Assembly (NCBI RefSeq): GCF_040822065.1
Contig: NZ_CP162005.1
Span: forward strand, 4,588,001 to 4,652,000
Direction: 5' to 3'
Length of the DNA: 64,000 bases
DNA from: Pedobacter sp. WC2423
GTDB taxonomy: Bacteria; Bacteroidota; Bacteroidia; Sphingobacteriales; Sphingobacteriaceae
The translations under genes and the position numbers were made by a program. Numbering within the stretch: the stretch's first letter is position 1; each line of letters begins with the position of its first letter. The notes under the pieces were generated by a model, which did not search any database, was not told the origin of the DNA, and was given only the letters and a program-made list of their open reading frames with translations. Positions 35,304-45,002 of the stretch are shown one piece after another.

Positions 35304-35330
35304 AAAAGCCGGCAATAGCCGGCTTTTTTT
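35304..35330 (+). terminator. Intrinsic terminator after lytic transglycosylase
   Basis: Stem AAAAGCCGGC / GCCGGCTTTT with loop AATA and a T7 run. Confidence 0.92.
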
Positions 35331-35474
35331 ATGTGCTGTTTTTTTGAAGGTACTTTTATTGCCTTGAAAAATTATTCAGCTGGTTTACGATTATTTTACT
35401 TTCTTTTAATTTAGTTCTGCTTTTGATATAATTGAAAACATATATATTTAGTGAGTTTAAATAATATTCTCCTA

Positions 35475-36926
35475 ATGAAATTTGTTACACGAATAATTCT
35501 AATTGGTATTGGTCCCCATTCCAGACGCGTATATCTTCCTGCAATCACTCAGTTAAAACAAAAGTTTGAAGTTGAAATCTCACTGGCAATTGATGTTAAA
35601 TCTGAAGATCAGAAGATTACACATTACTTTGAAAAGCATAACTATAAAATCAATACCTTATTCATTGATCCATTTACAGGACAATTGCCAGAAGCCTTAA
35701 AAGATGATTTGAATCATTTTGTTGAAGTGCATGGAATAAATGCAGTGATTATTGCAACTGAACCATCGGTTCATCACGCATATGCAGAGTGGGCATTGAG
35801 TTTAAAATTGCATATCCTGATGGATAAACCTGTCAGTACCAGGGAAAATGCAGTTTCTGAGCTTGAACAGGCTCATGGGATTTTGACCGATTATCAGCAG
35901 TTGTTGCAGCTTTACGACGACTTTCAGCAAGAAAAATCTACTATTTTTTCTATCAACGTACAGCGAAGATACCATCCGGGTTTCCAGTATGTGATGGAAA
36001 GGATCAGGGAAGTAAGCGCAGCTACCAATTGCCCGGTCACGGCAATTCATTCCAGTCATAGTGATGGACAATGGCGTTTACCCTCAGAAATGGTATTACA
36101 GGACTATCATTCTTATAATAAAGGACACGGAAAAATGTCACATAGCGGATATCATATATTTGATATTGTCAGCCAGCTTTATGATGCTCCTGGAATAGTG
36201 GATAAAACCCCGGATGAGCTGGAGGTAATCAGTTCATTGATTCTGCCTGAAGGATTTATCAAACAGCTCAATGAACAGGATTATGAAGCTAACTTTAAGG
36301 CTGATTATGAACAGGCTAAAGTTTATAATGATGCACAGCTGATGAAAATATTTGAGAATTATGGAGAAATCGACGCAACAGTACTGGTAAGGCTGTTAAA
36401 AGATGGAATCAATATGGCAAATATTACAATCAACTTACTGCACAATAGTTTTAGCAGAAGGAGCTGGGTAATTCCTGATGCAGATCTCTATAAAGGAAAC
36501 GGACGTGTAAAACACGAATATCACAATATTCAGCAGGGGCCTTTTCAAAATATCCAGATCCACTCTTACCAGTCAAAAGATAAACACAACCATAACAACA
36601 AAAAAGATTATAAAGCAGGAGGGAATAATCATTTTGATATTTATATTTTCCGGAATACAGGTATGCTGGGAGGAAAACATCCTTTGGAGATTATTACGAT
36701 GAAAGACCTGTCAGCTTTACACAAATTTGATGACTCTAAACTGTTAACTGAACAAGCTAAAACAGCGGTGATAGCAGAATTTCTCAGCTTTATTCAAGGT
36801 GATCTGGAGAAAAAAGATTTAAAATCAAATATTGACAGTCATTTGAACAGTGTGAAAATGATGTCAGCAGCTTATTTATCACATATTCAGCAGAAGGCCG
36901 GTGTGAACCCTGTTGTGAAAATTTAG
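35475..36926 (+). CDS. Gfo/Idh/MocA-family oxidoreductase, long form
   Basis: From ATG 35475 the product has 483 residues (a GTG eight codons upstream is less likely). The Rossmann start reads RIILIGIGPHSRRVYLPAI and the cofactor/substrate motif EKP appears as ILMDKPVSTREN. An HSGYHIFDIVSQLYD segment fits the active-site region with its His. The C-terminal part is about 100 residues longer than the usual 340-380 and ends in a helical stretch. NAD(P)-dependent sugar or sugar-nucleotide oxidation is the family role; the substrate is unknown and no sugar genes are adjacent. Confidence 0.78.
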   Translation: MKFVTRIILIGIGPHSRRVYLPAITQLKQKFEVEISLAIDVKSEDQKITHYFEKHNYKINTLFIDPFTGQLPEALKDDLNHFVEVHGINAVIIATEPSVHHAYAEWALSLKLHILMDKPVSTRENAVSELEQAHGILTDYQQLLQLYDDFQQEKSTIFSINVQRRYHPGFQYVMERIREVSAATNCPVTAIHSSHSDGQWRLPSEMVLQDYHSYNKGHGKMSHSGYHIFDIVSQLYDAPGIVDKTPDELEVISSLILPEGFIKQLNEQDYEANFKADYEQAKVYNDAQLMKIFENYGEIDATVLVRLLKDGINMANITINLLHNSFSRRSWVIPDADLYKGNGRVKHEYHNIQQGPFQNIQIHSYQSKDKHNHNNKKDYKAGGNNHFDIYIFRNTGMLGGKHPLEIITMKDLSALHKFDDSKLLTEQAKTAVIAEFLSFIQGDLEKKDLKSNIDSHLNSVKMMSAAYLSHIQQKAGVNPVVKI

Positions 36927-37090
36927 TTTTGTTTTTCCTGCGTAAAAATCGTGCTTGTGTAATTCATATTTAAAGTAACATTAACGTCAAATAATTGTTT
37001 GCTATCAGGAATCCCTTTTAATTTGAAAAGAACGGGGATTTCAAGGTTTACAATAAATTAACCACGATAGGCTATTCAAAGAAAAATGGG

Positions 37091-37098
37091 TACTTTTG
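37091..37098 (+). promoter_or_regulatory. -7 promoter element for uvrA
   Basis: TACTTTTG, exact TAnnTTTG, 57 nt before the uvrA ATG. Confidence 0.5.
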
Positions 37099-37155
37099 TG
37101 GCTGCAAATTTGCTTTCTTTATTTCAAAGATTTCAATTGCATTTTTTAAATATAT

Positions 37156-39998
37156 ATGAGCAAAAATACCATCGATCTGGGTGAACAAAAAGATGTTGAA
37201 GTATACGGTGCAAGGGTTCACAACCTTAAAAACATAGATATTTCTTTTCCGCGTAATCAGCTGGTTGTTATCACCGGCCTGAGTGGCAGTGGTAAATCAT
37301 CACTGGCATTTGATACAATTTATGCCGAAGGACAACGTCGCTATATGGAAACTTTCAGCGCTTATTCCCGTCAGTTTATGGGGGGCATGGAAAGACCTGA
37401 TGTAGATAAAGTATCAGGGCTGAGTCCTGTAATTGCCATAGAACAGAAAACTACCAGCAAAAATCCAAGATCCACTGTAGGTACAATTACAGAAATCTAT
37501 GATTTTATGCGTTTGCTGTATGCCCGTACTGCCGATGCCTTCTCTTACAATACAGGAGAGAAAATGGAAAGGATGAGCGAGGACCAGATCCTGAATAATA
37601 TTTATAATAAATATGATGGTGTAGCAGTGAATATCCTGGCTCCGGTAGTGAAAGGCCGTAAAGGACATTACCGTGAACTGTTCGAACAAATCCGTAAGCA
37701 AGGTTATGTGAAAGTGCGTATTGATGGGGAGATACAGGATATGGCTCCAAAGATGCAGGTTGACAGGTACAAAATTCATGACATAGAGATTGTTGTAGAC
37801 CGTTTACTGGTAGACAGAAAAGATCATAAACGATTAATTGATTCTGTTCAGACCGCTATGCGCGTAGGTAAAGGAATTATTAAGATCAGCGACAAAGAGA
37901 ATAATGTTTCTCATTTCAGCAAATTTTTGATGTGTCCTACTACAGGGATTTCTTACGATGAACCACAGCCGAACAGTTTTTCTTTCAACTCCCCTTATGG
38001 TGCTTGTGAAAGATGTGATGGTTTAGGGTATATCTTCGTGGTAGACAGAGAATCTGTTATGCCTAACCCGAAATTAAGTATTATGAGCGGTGGGTTAGCC
38101 CCGCTTGGTGAATACCGCGATATCTGGATGTTCCAGGTAATTAAAGCACTGGCGAAAAAATATAACTTCTCTCTTTCCACTCCAATTGAGAAATTAGGAG
38201 AAGAAAATATCAATATCCTGCTTAATGGCAGCCCTGATTTATTATCGGTAGCTGTTGAATACAACAAGTGGAATGTACAAAACTATCAGATTACGTTTGA
38301 TGGGATTATCAAATTACTTGAAGAACAGAATGAGAAGAAAGGAGAGGGAGCCGTAGATGATATGGAAACCTTCCGTAAACTTAAAACCTGTCCTTCTTGT
38401 AATGGTGCAAGACTGAAAAAAGAAAGCCTGCATTTTAAAGTAGATGGCAAGAATATCTTTGAACTGGCAGAAATGGATATTAACAGTCTTAAAGGCTGGT
38501 TTAATGAGCTGGAAAGCCGTTTAAATGAAAGACAAAATACAATTGCTAAAGAGATCCTGAAAGAAATCAGAACCAGGCTGGGCTTTTTGACCGATGTGGG
38601 CCTGAATTATCTTTCACTGGACAGAACAGCCAGAACTCTTTCAGGAGGAGAAGCACAAAGGATTCGTCTGGCTACACAAATCGGTTCACAGCTGATGAAT
38701 GTGATGTATATTCTGGATGAGCCAAGTATCGGTCTTCATCAGCGTGACAATGAGCGTTTGATTGGCGCACTGAAAAACCTGCGTGATCTTGGGAACACAG
38801 TACTTGTTGTAGAACATGATAAAGACATGATTCTGGAAGCTGATTATGTGATTGATGTTGGTCCGGCGGCAGGTTTGCGCGGAGGACAGATTGTTGCAGA
38901 AGGAACACCAGCACAAATTCTGAAATCGGGAACGCTGACTGCGGCCTATCTGAATGGAAATAAAGAAATCACTGTTCCTGCTAAAGAAGAAAAGGAAACG
39001 GACATAAGCTATCTATCATTAAAGCCAGCGGGCATAACCTGAAAGAAGTTTCTGTAGACTTTCCATTAGGTAAATTTATTGCAGTTACGGGAGTTTCCGG
39101 AAGTGGTAAATCGAGTCTGATCACAGAAACTTTATATCCGATATTAAACCATCATTTCTTCAGGGCGAAAAAACATCCTTTACCTTATGAGAAGATTAAT
39201 GGAATCAAGGAAATAGATAAAGTTATTGAAATTGATCAGGCACCGATTGGCAGAACACCAAGATCAAATCCATCTACTTATACGGGAGTTTTCTCTGATA
39301 TCAGGAACTTGTATGTACAACTTCCGGAAGCTAAAATAAGAGGTTATAAACCTGGTCGTTTCTCCTTCAATGTGAAAGGCGGAAGGTGTGAAACCTGTCA
39401 GGGTGCAGGAATGAAGGTTATTGAAATGAATTTCCTGCCTGATGTCCATGTACCTTGTGAAGAATGTGGCGGAAGAAGATATAATAGAGAAACACTGGAA
39501 GTACGCTACCGTGGTAAATCAATCAGTGATGTACTGGATATGAGTATTGAAGATGCTTGTGCATTTTTCGAGAATATGCCGGTGATTTACCGTAAAATCA
39601 AGACTTTAAAAGATGTTGGACTAGGCTATATTACCTTAGGGCAATCTTCCACTACTTTGTCTGGCGGAGAAGCGCAGCGGGTTAAACTGGCTACTGAATT
39701 ATCTAAAAAAGATACCGGAAAAACGTTCTATATTCTGGATGAGCCAACAACAGGTCTTCACTTTGAAGATATTAATGTACTGCTGGGCGTATTAAACGAG
39801 CTTGTAGATAAAGGAAATACGGTATTAGTCATTGAGCATAACCTGGATGTGGTCAAAGTGGCCGACTGGGTAATTGATTTGGGAGAAGAAGGCGGAGCTG
39901 GTGGTGGAAGAATCATTTTTGAAGGTACACCCGAAGGCCTGATTCAAAATCCAATCAGTCTGACAGGAAAGTTCCTGAAGAAAGAAATGAAACATTAA
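37156..39998 (+). pseudogene. uvrA: Excinuclease ABC subunit A, interrupted by a 1-nt frameshift
   Basis: The first frame (37156-39042, 628 codons) holds the first ABC half: Walker A GLSGSGKSSLAFD, zinc fingers around CERCDGLGYI and CPSCNGARL, signature TLSGGEAQRI, Walker B YILDEPSIGL. It stops at TGA 39040. A second frame, open from 38985, continues with the second half: GVSGSGKSSLITE, CETCQGAG and CEECGG zinc finger, TTLSGGEAQRVKL, FYILDEPTTGL, to TAA 39996-39998. At 38983-38985 the run AAA should be AAAA: adding one A reads PAKRRKGNG and joins both halves into about 947 residues, the normal UvrA length. So either an assembly homopolymer error or a true lesion abolishing nucleotide excision repair. 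Confidence 0.93.
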
Positions 39999-40010
39999 TC
40001 TATAAAAGTA

Positions 40011-41507
40011 ATGCAGAAGCTAATTAATCAGGAGCAGATGCGTTCGGCAGACGCATTCACCATTAAGAACCTCGATATATCTTCGATAGAATTGATGGAA
40101 ACTGCCTCTATGGCATTTGTAGCTGAGTTTTTACAGGAAATTAAGGCTGTAGAAACTCCTGTCAATATCTTATGCGGTAAAGGCAATAATGGCGCTGATG
40201 GATTAGCTATTGCCAGAATACTTCAGGATAAAGGGTATAGCGCAGTTGTTGTTTACCTGATTGATTTTTCTGATAAACAGACCGCAGAATACCAAACGAA
40301 CCTGAACCGGTTAAAAGATCTCTGGTTTCCTTTAACCACAGTTAAAACTGTAGCAGAACTAAAAAACATAAAAGATGGGGTCATTATTGACGCTGTGCTG
40401 GGATCGGGCTTGAATAAGCCTTTAAGTGGTGCTTATGCAGAACTTGCAACTTTCATTAATGGATTAAACTACCAGGTGGTTGCCGTGGATATTCCTACGG
40501 GATTTCCTGCAGAAGGAGCATTTGCCAAAACTGATCTCTTTATCAAAGCAGATCTTGTTATCTGTTTTCAACGGCCAAAAATCAATTTCTTTTTTCCGGA
40601 ATCGGTAGCGGCCTTAAACCGTTTTCGTGTCGTGTCTATTGGCCTGGATGAAGAGTTTATTGAAAAGCAGGTTTCTCCTTATCAGCTTTTAGAACAGCAT
40701 GATATCAAAGAATTGATCCAACCCCGGAAATCTTTTACCCATAAAGGAACCTATGGGCATGCACTGCTTATTGCTGGTCAAAAAGAAACTATGGGTGCTG
40801 CAATTCTTGCCGCTAAAGGATGTTTATATGGTGGAGCGGGCTTAACAACAATTTCTATTCCTGAAAGTGGTTTGACGGCGTTAAATACAGCGCTTCCTGA
40901 AGTGATGTATCTGGACCGTAAAGAACTGACAAGTACAGCATCAGCATTAGAGAAATTCAAAATTATCGCTATAGGGCCAGGTTTGGGTACAGATGCCACT
41001 ATTATTGAACTGTTAAAAGACCTGTTAAAACTAAAAGTTCCCCTGGTTATAGACGCAGATGCCTTACATCTTTTAGGAAATGACGAAAACTTACTGAAGC
41101 ATTTGACTGAAGGCTCTGTCTTAACCCCTCATATGAAGGAATTTGATCACCTTTTTGGTGCACATGAATCCTGGTGGGCACGTTTAGAAACCGCCAGAGA
41201 AAAAGCGGTTGAATTAAAATGTGTGATCGTCCTTAAAAATCAATATACTTTTATCGTTGATCAGCAGGGAAAAGTTATGATCAATTCAACTGGTAATCCT
41301 GCAATGGCACAAGGAGGGATGGGAGATGTGCTCACAGGCTTAATTGCCTCGCTGATTGCACAAGGTTACAAACCTGTTGAAGCGGCTTATGCAGCTTGTT
41401 TTATACACGGATTATCCGGAGATCAGCTTGCTTTAACTCAAATTTCTGTAAAAGCTTCAGCGATTGCTGCGCACCTGCCCAATGTGGTAAAAGGATTAAC
41501 TAGATAG
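40011..41507 (+). CDS. nnr: Bifunctional NAD(P)H-hydrate epimerase / ADP-dependent dehydratase
   Basis: 498 residues. The N-terminal YjeF_N epimerase part has LCGKGNNGADGLAIAR (usual NNGGDG with Gly to Ala) and VVAVDIPTGF. The C-terminal carbohydrate-kinase-like dehydratase has GTYGHALLIAG, LVIDADALHLL, LTPHMKEFDHLFG and TGNPAMAQGGMGDVLTGLI with the catalytic Asp. Together they repair hydrated NADH and NADPH. The gene starts 12 nt after uvrA and overlaps the convergent anti-sigma gene by 8 nt. Confidence 0.94.
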   Translation: MQKLINQEQMRSADAFTIKNLDISSIELMETASMAFVAEFLQEIKAVETPVNILCGKGNNGADGLAIARILQDKGYSAVVVYLIDFSDKQTAEYQTNLNRLKDLWFPLTTVKTVAELKNIKDGVIIDAVLGSGLNKPLSGAYAELATFINGLNYQVVAVDIPTGFPAEGAFAKTDLFIKADLVICFQRPKINFFFPESVAALNRFRVVSIGLDEEFIEKQVSPYQLLEQHDIKELIQPRKSFTHKGTYGHALLIAGQKETMGAAILAAKGCLYGGAGLTTISIPESGLTALNTALPEVMYLDRKELTSTASALEKFKIIAIGPGLGTDATIIELLKDLLKLKVPLVIDADALHLLGNDENLLKHLTEGSVLTPHMKEFDHLFGAHESWWARLETAREKAVELKCVIVLKNQYTFIVDQQGKVMINSTGNPAMAQGGMGDVLTGLIASLIAQGYKPVEAAYAACFIHGLSGDQLALTQISVKASAIAAHLPNVVKGLTR

Positions 41508-42366
41508 ACACGCCGCCCATAGCAATCATCTTTTCCATAGTCGGACTCGGACTGCCACCACGTTTTTCGAGTGTAACGGCAAAAGCCTGTGCATTGCCAA
41601 CTTCTTTCATAGTTAACAATAGTTTGCCGGGACCCGATTTTGCATCAAATACACCCAAATCTACTGGTTTCCCATTTACGATAGCCCATAACTGGTACTG
41701 GTGTGCATCATCATTTTGAGGAAGCGCCATTTTAGTGTTGTCCACCATGACATGCATCCCCTTTTTATGCCAGTAAACCATCATGTTAGCTTGCGGAGAG
41801 ATTTTTGTTCCGGCAAGTTTTACAGATGTCCAGGTTGGATCAGCAGAAATAGCTGCAATTTCCTGTAAATCTTTGTTTTCATTTTTCATGAAACTTACTG
41901 TACTGGCAAACTTTTCCTTATCAACATTCATTGCAATGATCTGCTGGTTGGCCAGATTTAATTTATCGTGTGTGGCATAAAGTGCAGCAACACTGACTAT
42001 TAAAAGCCCAACGCAAGCCACTAATGAATATTTTAATGTTCTGATCGTCGATGCCGCATGGTCAGCTGATAGCTGGACAATTTTGGCTTCGTGATTTGTT
42101 GTTGAAGTCGTTTTCTCCGGAACTGGTACTTCATTGGCAAGTATGCCTATTTTTTGGAAAATCTGTTTATCTAATCCTTCAGATGGTTCAATAGCATGTT
42201 TGATCGCATATTGTTCCATCGCAATTTCAATAGCGGTAATCTCCTCTTTTATCGCAGGATACTTTGCCGCCATTCCCTCTACTTCACGCTGTTCCTGAGC
42301 ATTGAGATGCCCGAGAACGTAAAGTTCAAGTATGCCTGTTTCGATATATGCTTTTGCCTCTTCCAC
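41500..42366 (-). CDS. RskA-type anti-sigma factor
   Basis: 288 residues from a GTG at 42366, one nucleotide after the stop of the sigma gene (TAA-A-GTG). Residues about 1-85 are the cytoplasmic sigma-binding part (ILELYVLGHLNAQEQREVE), about 108-128 one membrane helix (YSLVACVGLLIVSVAALYA), and the rest is the RskA C-terminal domain (MMVYWHKKGMHVMV, YQLWAIVNGKPVDLGVFD). It holds the ECF sigma inactive at the inner membrane until a signal frees it. Signal unknown. Confidence 0.9.
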   Translation of the reverse strand: MEEAKAYIETGILELYVLGHLNAQEQREVEGMAAKYPAIKEEITAIEIAMEQYAIKHAIEPSEGLDKQIFQKIGILANEVPVPEKTTSTTNHEAKIVQLSADHAASTIRTLKYSLVACVGLLIVSVAALYATHDKLNLANQQIIAMNVDKEKFASTVSFMKNENKDLQEIAAISADPTWTSVKLAGTKISPQANMMVYWHKKGMHVMVDNTKMALPQNDDAHQYQLWAIVNGKPVDLGVFDAKSGPGKLLLTMKEVGNAQAFAVTLEKRGGSPSPTMEKMIAMGGVSI

Positions 42367-42367
42367 T

Positions 42368-42919
42368 TTAATTAAAATGCTTTCTTAATTCCATAATAGC
42401 CATCCGGATCCGGGTCTTAACCGTACCTAATGGTAAATTCAGTTCTTCTGCTGCCTCTACATGGGTATAACCTTTAAAATAAACCATGTCCAATACACTA
42501 TTAAACTCTGGTTTAAGTGCAGTAACCATGTCTTTGATTCCCAGTGTGTCCGCATTGAAAGTTACCTTTCTTTGCAGGTCAATGAAATCTACGTTATTTT
42601 CAAGGTCTTGGTTTTTACTGGCATTTTTAAAGTCCTTGGATCTTATTTTATCTATTGCCAGATTACGGGCAATATTAATCATCCAGGTAAATAAGCGGCC
42701 TTTGCTGCTGTCGTAACTCGCTGCCGAATGCCAGATCTTAATGAAAGTGTCTTGTAATAAATCTTCAGCTATTTCCGAATGTTGTACAATTCTGAAAATT
42801 ACCCCCAGCAACGCTCCTGAATACATATCGTATAAAGCCTGAATAGCGATAGTCTCCTGACCTTTCAGTGCACGCACCAGGTCTTCTTCTGTAAGGGATA
42901 TTTTTTTACTCGGTGCCAA
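42368..42919 (-). CDS. ECF-type RNA polymerase sigma factor, SigK-like
   Basis: 183 residues. Region 2 (LYDMYSGALLGVIFRIVQHS, AEDLLQDTFIKIW, FTWMINIARNLAIDKIRSK) and region 4 (YFKGYTHVEAAEELNLPLG, VKTRIRMAIMELRKHF) are intact. The only plausible start is a TTG at 42919: an in-frame TAG lies three codons upstream and no ATG occurs before region 2. The anti-sigma gene follows after a single base, so the pair is co-translated. Rare TTG initiation may keep the level low. Confidence 0.92.
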   Translation of the reverse strand: MAPSKKISLTEEDLVRALKGQETIAIQALYDMYSGALLGVIFRIVQHSEIAEDLLQDTFIKIWHSAASYDSSKGRLFTWMINIARNLAIDKIRSKDFKNASKNQDLENNVDFIDLQRKVTFNADTLGIKDMVTALKPEFNSVLDMVYFKGYTHVEAAEELNLPLGTVKTRIRMAIMELRKHFN

Positions 42920-42986
42920 TATTTGCTAATATACAGAATGTTTAACAAGTTCAAGGGTCTTTTTGTTTGAACTCGTTTGCTACGGA

Positions 42987-43865
42987 TTAAAAATCAAAAA
43001 GGTGTTTCTCTGCATGGTAAGAAGAACGGACCAGCGGACCGCTTTCTACATACCTTAAACCTTTTTGCATGCCAATTTCCTTATATTTAGCAAACTGATC
43101 AGGATGGATCCAGTCTACAACCGGGTGATGGTTACGTGTAGGTTGCAGATACTGGCCCAAGGTTAGAATGTGTACCCCATTAGCTACTAAATCATCCATA
43201 GCTTCCAGTACATCATCTTCAGTTTCTCCCAGGCCAAGCATAATCCCTGTTTTAGTTCTTAAACCGAATTCTGAGATTCTTTTCAGACACTCCAGACTTC
43301 GGTCATATTTAGCCTGAACACGTACTTGTTTAGTTAAACGGCGTACTGTTTCGATGTTATGAGACATCACTTCAGGACGTTCTTCCAGTACACGGTACAA
43401 GTTGTCCCAGATACCTCTGAAATCAGGAATAAGTGTCTCTAAAGTTGTCGAAGGGCTCTCTCTGCGGATAGCCTGTAAAGTTTCTGCCCAGATAACAGAG
43501 CCGCCATCTTTTAAATCATCACGGTCTACCGACGTAATCACACAATGTTTAACCTGCATTAATTTTACTGAATTCGCAACCCGGTTAGGCTCATCGGTAT
43601 CCACAGCTTTTGGTCTGCCTGTGGCTACTGCACAAAAAGAGCAGGAGCGGGTACAGATATTACCAAGGATCATGAACGTTGCCGTACCAGCGCCCCAGCA
43701 TTCGCCCATATTCGGACAATTGCCACTTTCACAAATGGTATGTAATTTATGGGTATCTACAAGACTGCGCACCTGCGCATATTCTTTACCTACAGGAAGC
43801 TTAACTCTAAGCCAATCTGGTTTACGTTGTACTGGGTTTGCTGAAACAACCGGAAGTTCGATCAT
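42987..43865 (-). CDS. lipA: Lipoyl synthase
   Basis: 292 residues. Auxiliary-cluster motif CESGNCPNMGEC (C-x4-C-x5-C) and radical-SAM motif CTRSCSFC (C-x3-C-x2-C) are both present, as is the C-terminal VRSSYHA. It inserts sulfur into octanoyl-carrier proteins to make lipoate for 2-oxoacid dehydrogenases. The -7 element TAACTTTG lies exactly 4 nt before its ATG. Confidence 0.97.
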   Translation of the reverse strand: MIELPVVSANPVQRKPDWLRVKLPVGKEYAQVRSLVDTHKLHTICESGNCPNMGECWGAGTATFMILGNICTRSCSFCAVATGRPKAVDTDEPNRVANSVKLMQVKHCVITSVDRDDLKDGGSVIWAETLQAIRRESPSTTLETLIPDFRGIWDNLYRVLEERPEVMSHNIETVRRLTKQVRVQAKYDRSLECLKRISEFGLRTKTGIMLGLGETEDDVLEAMDDLVANGVHILTLGQYLQPTRNHHPVVDWIHPDQFAKYKEIGMQKGLRYVESGPLVRSSYHAEKHLFDF

Positions 43866-43869
43866 GCAG

Positions 43870-43877
43870 CAAAGTTA
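43870..43877 (-). promoter_or_regulatory. -7 element placed for a leaderless lipA mRNA
   Basis: TAACTTTG on the minus strand, then CTGC, then ATG at 43865. Confidence 0.55.
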
Positions 43878-44064
43878 AGCAATAGGTTTGAATTGTTATA
43901 AACATGAAATGTATGTAAGGTGTAATGTTATGCTTAAAAACGATTAAATTATGACAAATTAAGGGAAATACGCCTTCAAAGATTATTGATATCATAAATA
44001 ATTTATGTTAATCTTGTAATGCAGGCTTAACCAGAATTTAAGCTGGCCTAAAAAACAACCTGAT

Positions 44065-44469
44065 ATGGCAACTTCAAAAATAACTTATAACGGAGGATTG
44101 AGAACAACCTCTGTTCACTTACGTTCGGGAAATGAAATCATCACTGATGCACCTGTAGACAATAAAGGTAAAGGTGAAGCATTTTCACCGACAGATTTAC
44201 TGGCTACTTCACTAGGAAACTGTATGATCACTATTGTAGGGATTGCAGCAGCAGAACATGGCTTTAATATTGACGGGGCCACTTGTGAAATCACGAAAGT
44301 TATGGCAGAAGGGCCAAGAAGAGTAGCTGAAATCATAGCTGTCCTTCAGTTCCCTGCAAATAACTATTCTGATAAAGACAAAAAGATTATTGAAAGGTCT
44401 GCAAATACCTGTCCGGTATTTTACAGCCTTCATCCTGATTTAAAGAAAACAATTTCTTTTAATTATTAA
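44065..44469 (+). CDS. OsmC-family peroxide-detoxifying protein
   Basis: 134 residues. The two redox Cys of the OsmC/Ohr fold are visible in SLGNCMITIVG (about residue 50) and SANTCPVFYSL (about residue 113), with the FSPTDLLATSL helix between. It likely reduces organic hydroperoxides using a thiol donor. The 3' end overlaps the convergent ytxJ by 11 nt, which places a peroxide-handling gene beside a bacillithiol redox gene. Confidence 0.9.
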   Translation: MATSKITYNGGLRTTSVHLRSGNEIITDAPVDNKGKGEAFSPTDLLATSLGNCMITIVGIAAAEHGFNIDGATCEITKVMAEGPRRVAEIIAVLQFPANNYSDKDKKIIERSANTCPVFYSLHPDLKKTISFNY

Positions 44470-44791
44470 TCAGTTCGGCTACTTCATCGGCCGAAATGTC
44501 ACTATGAGAGGCATCCAGTACACAATCTCCATCCTTGATCAATAAGATCTGAGGAGACTCATGATGAACTTGAAATGTTTCAGCTATCTGTGCAGAAATT
44601 GCACGATGGCTGATCAGGTCAAGGAAATATAGATTTGTTCCTTCAGGGATAATGTCCCAATCCAGCTCAAAACGTTTTTTTGCCATCATACTCACCGAAC
44701 AACGGGTGCTGTGTTTAAAAATTAAACTATAGCCTTCCTGCGTTTTTATGCCACTGATCTGATCTGGATCAGTTATGTTCTTCCACTCCAT
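44459..44791 (-). CDS. ytxJ: Bacillithiol-system redox-active protein YtxJ
   Basis: 110 residues, thioredoxin-like. The diagnostic motif IFKHSTRCSVSMMAKKRFE carries a single active Cys, as in monothiol bacilliredoxins; FQVHHESPQILLIKDG follows with the cis-Pro. It is thought to reverse S-bacillithiolation of proteins. The presence of bshA and ypdA in the same window supports the call. Convergent with osmC, overlapping by 11 nt. Confidence 0.9.
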   Translation of the reverse strand: MEWKNITDPDQISGIKTQEGYSLIFKHSTRCSVSMMAKKRFELDWDIIPEGTNLYFLDLISHRAISAQIAETFQVHHESPQILLIKDGDCVLDASHSDISADEVAELINN

Positions 44792-44819
44792 CTAATTTCT
44801 ATTTTAAATTATACCGGCC

Positions 44820-44939
44820 TTACTTTCTCCGGTTGCCTTTCGGATACGAACTGTATGCCGGGCAAATACGGTTAGCGCAAGACTCTAAAATTGTTATTGC
44901 AAAGAATACTCCCAGCAACACTATAGCTATCTTTTTCAT
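44820..44939 (-). CDS. 39-residue small lipoprotein
   Basis: ATG at 44939 to TAA at 44820. The product starts MKKIAIVLLGVFFAITILES, then Cys near residue 21 and a short mature part with ANRICPAYSSYPKG and a basic end. The signal-peptide-like N-terminus with Cys after Ser suggests lipidation, though Glu at -2 is unusual for a lipobox. Bacteroidota carry many short proteins of this plan (Cys, second Cys-Pro, Tyr-Ser, basic tail) of unknown role. Lies between ytxJ and ribH on the same strand. Confidence 0.65.
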   Translation of the reverse strand: MKKIAIVLLGVFFAITILESCANRICPAYSSYPKGNRRK

Positions 44940-45002
44940 GAGCGTAGATTTTGTTTTTCTTTTGCTAATCTACACTATTCCGGAAAAAAAAGCAATTCCT
45001 TA

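Noticed and set aside
38983..39042. Programmed -1 ribosomal frameshift in uvrA
   Set aside because: No X-XXY-YYZ slippery heptamer at the switch point (CT-AAA-GAA), UvrA is not known to use frameshifting, and adding one A restores the expected linker exactly.
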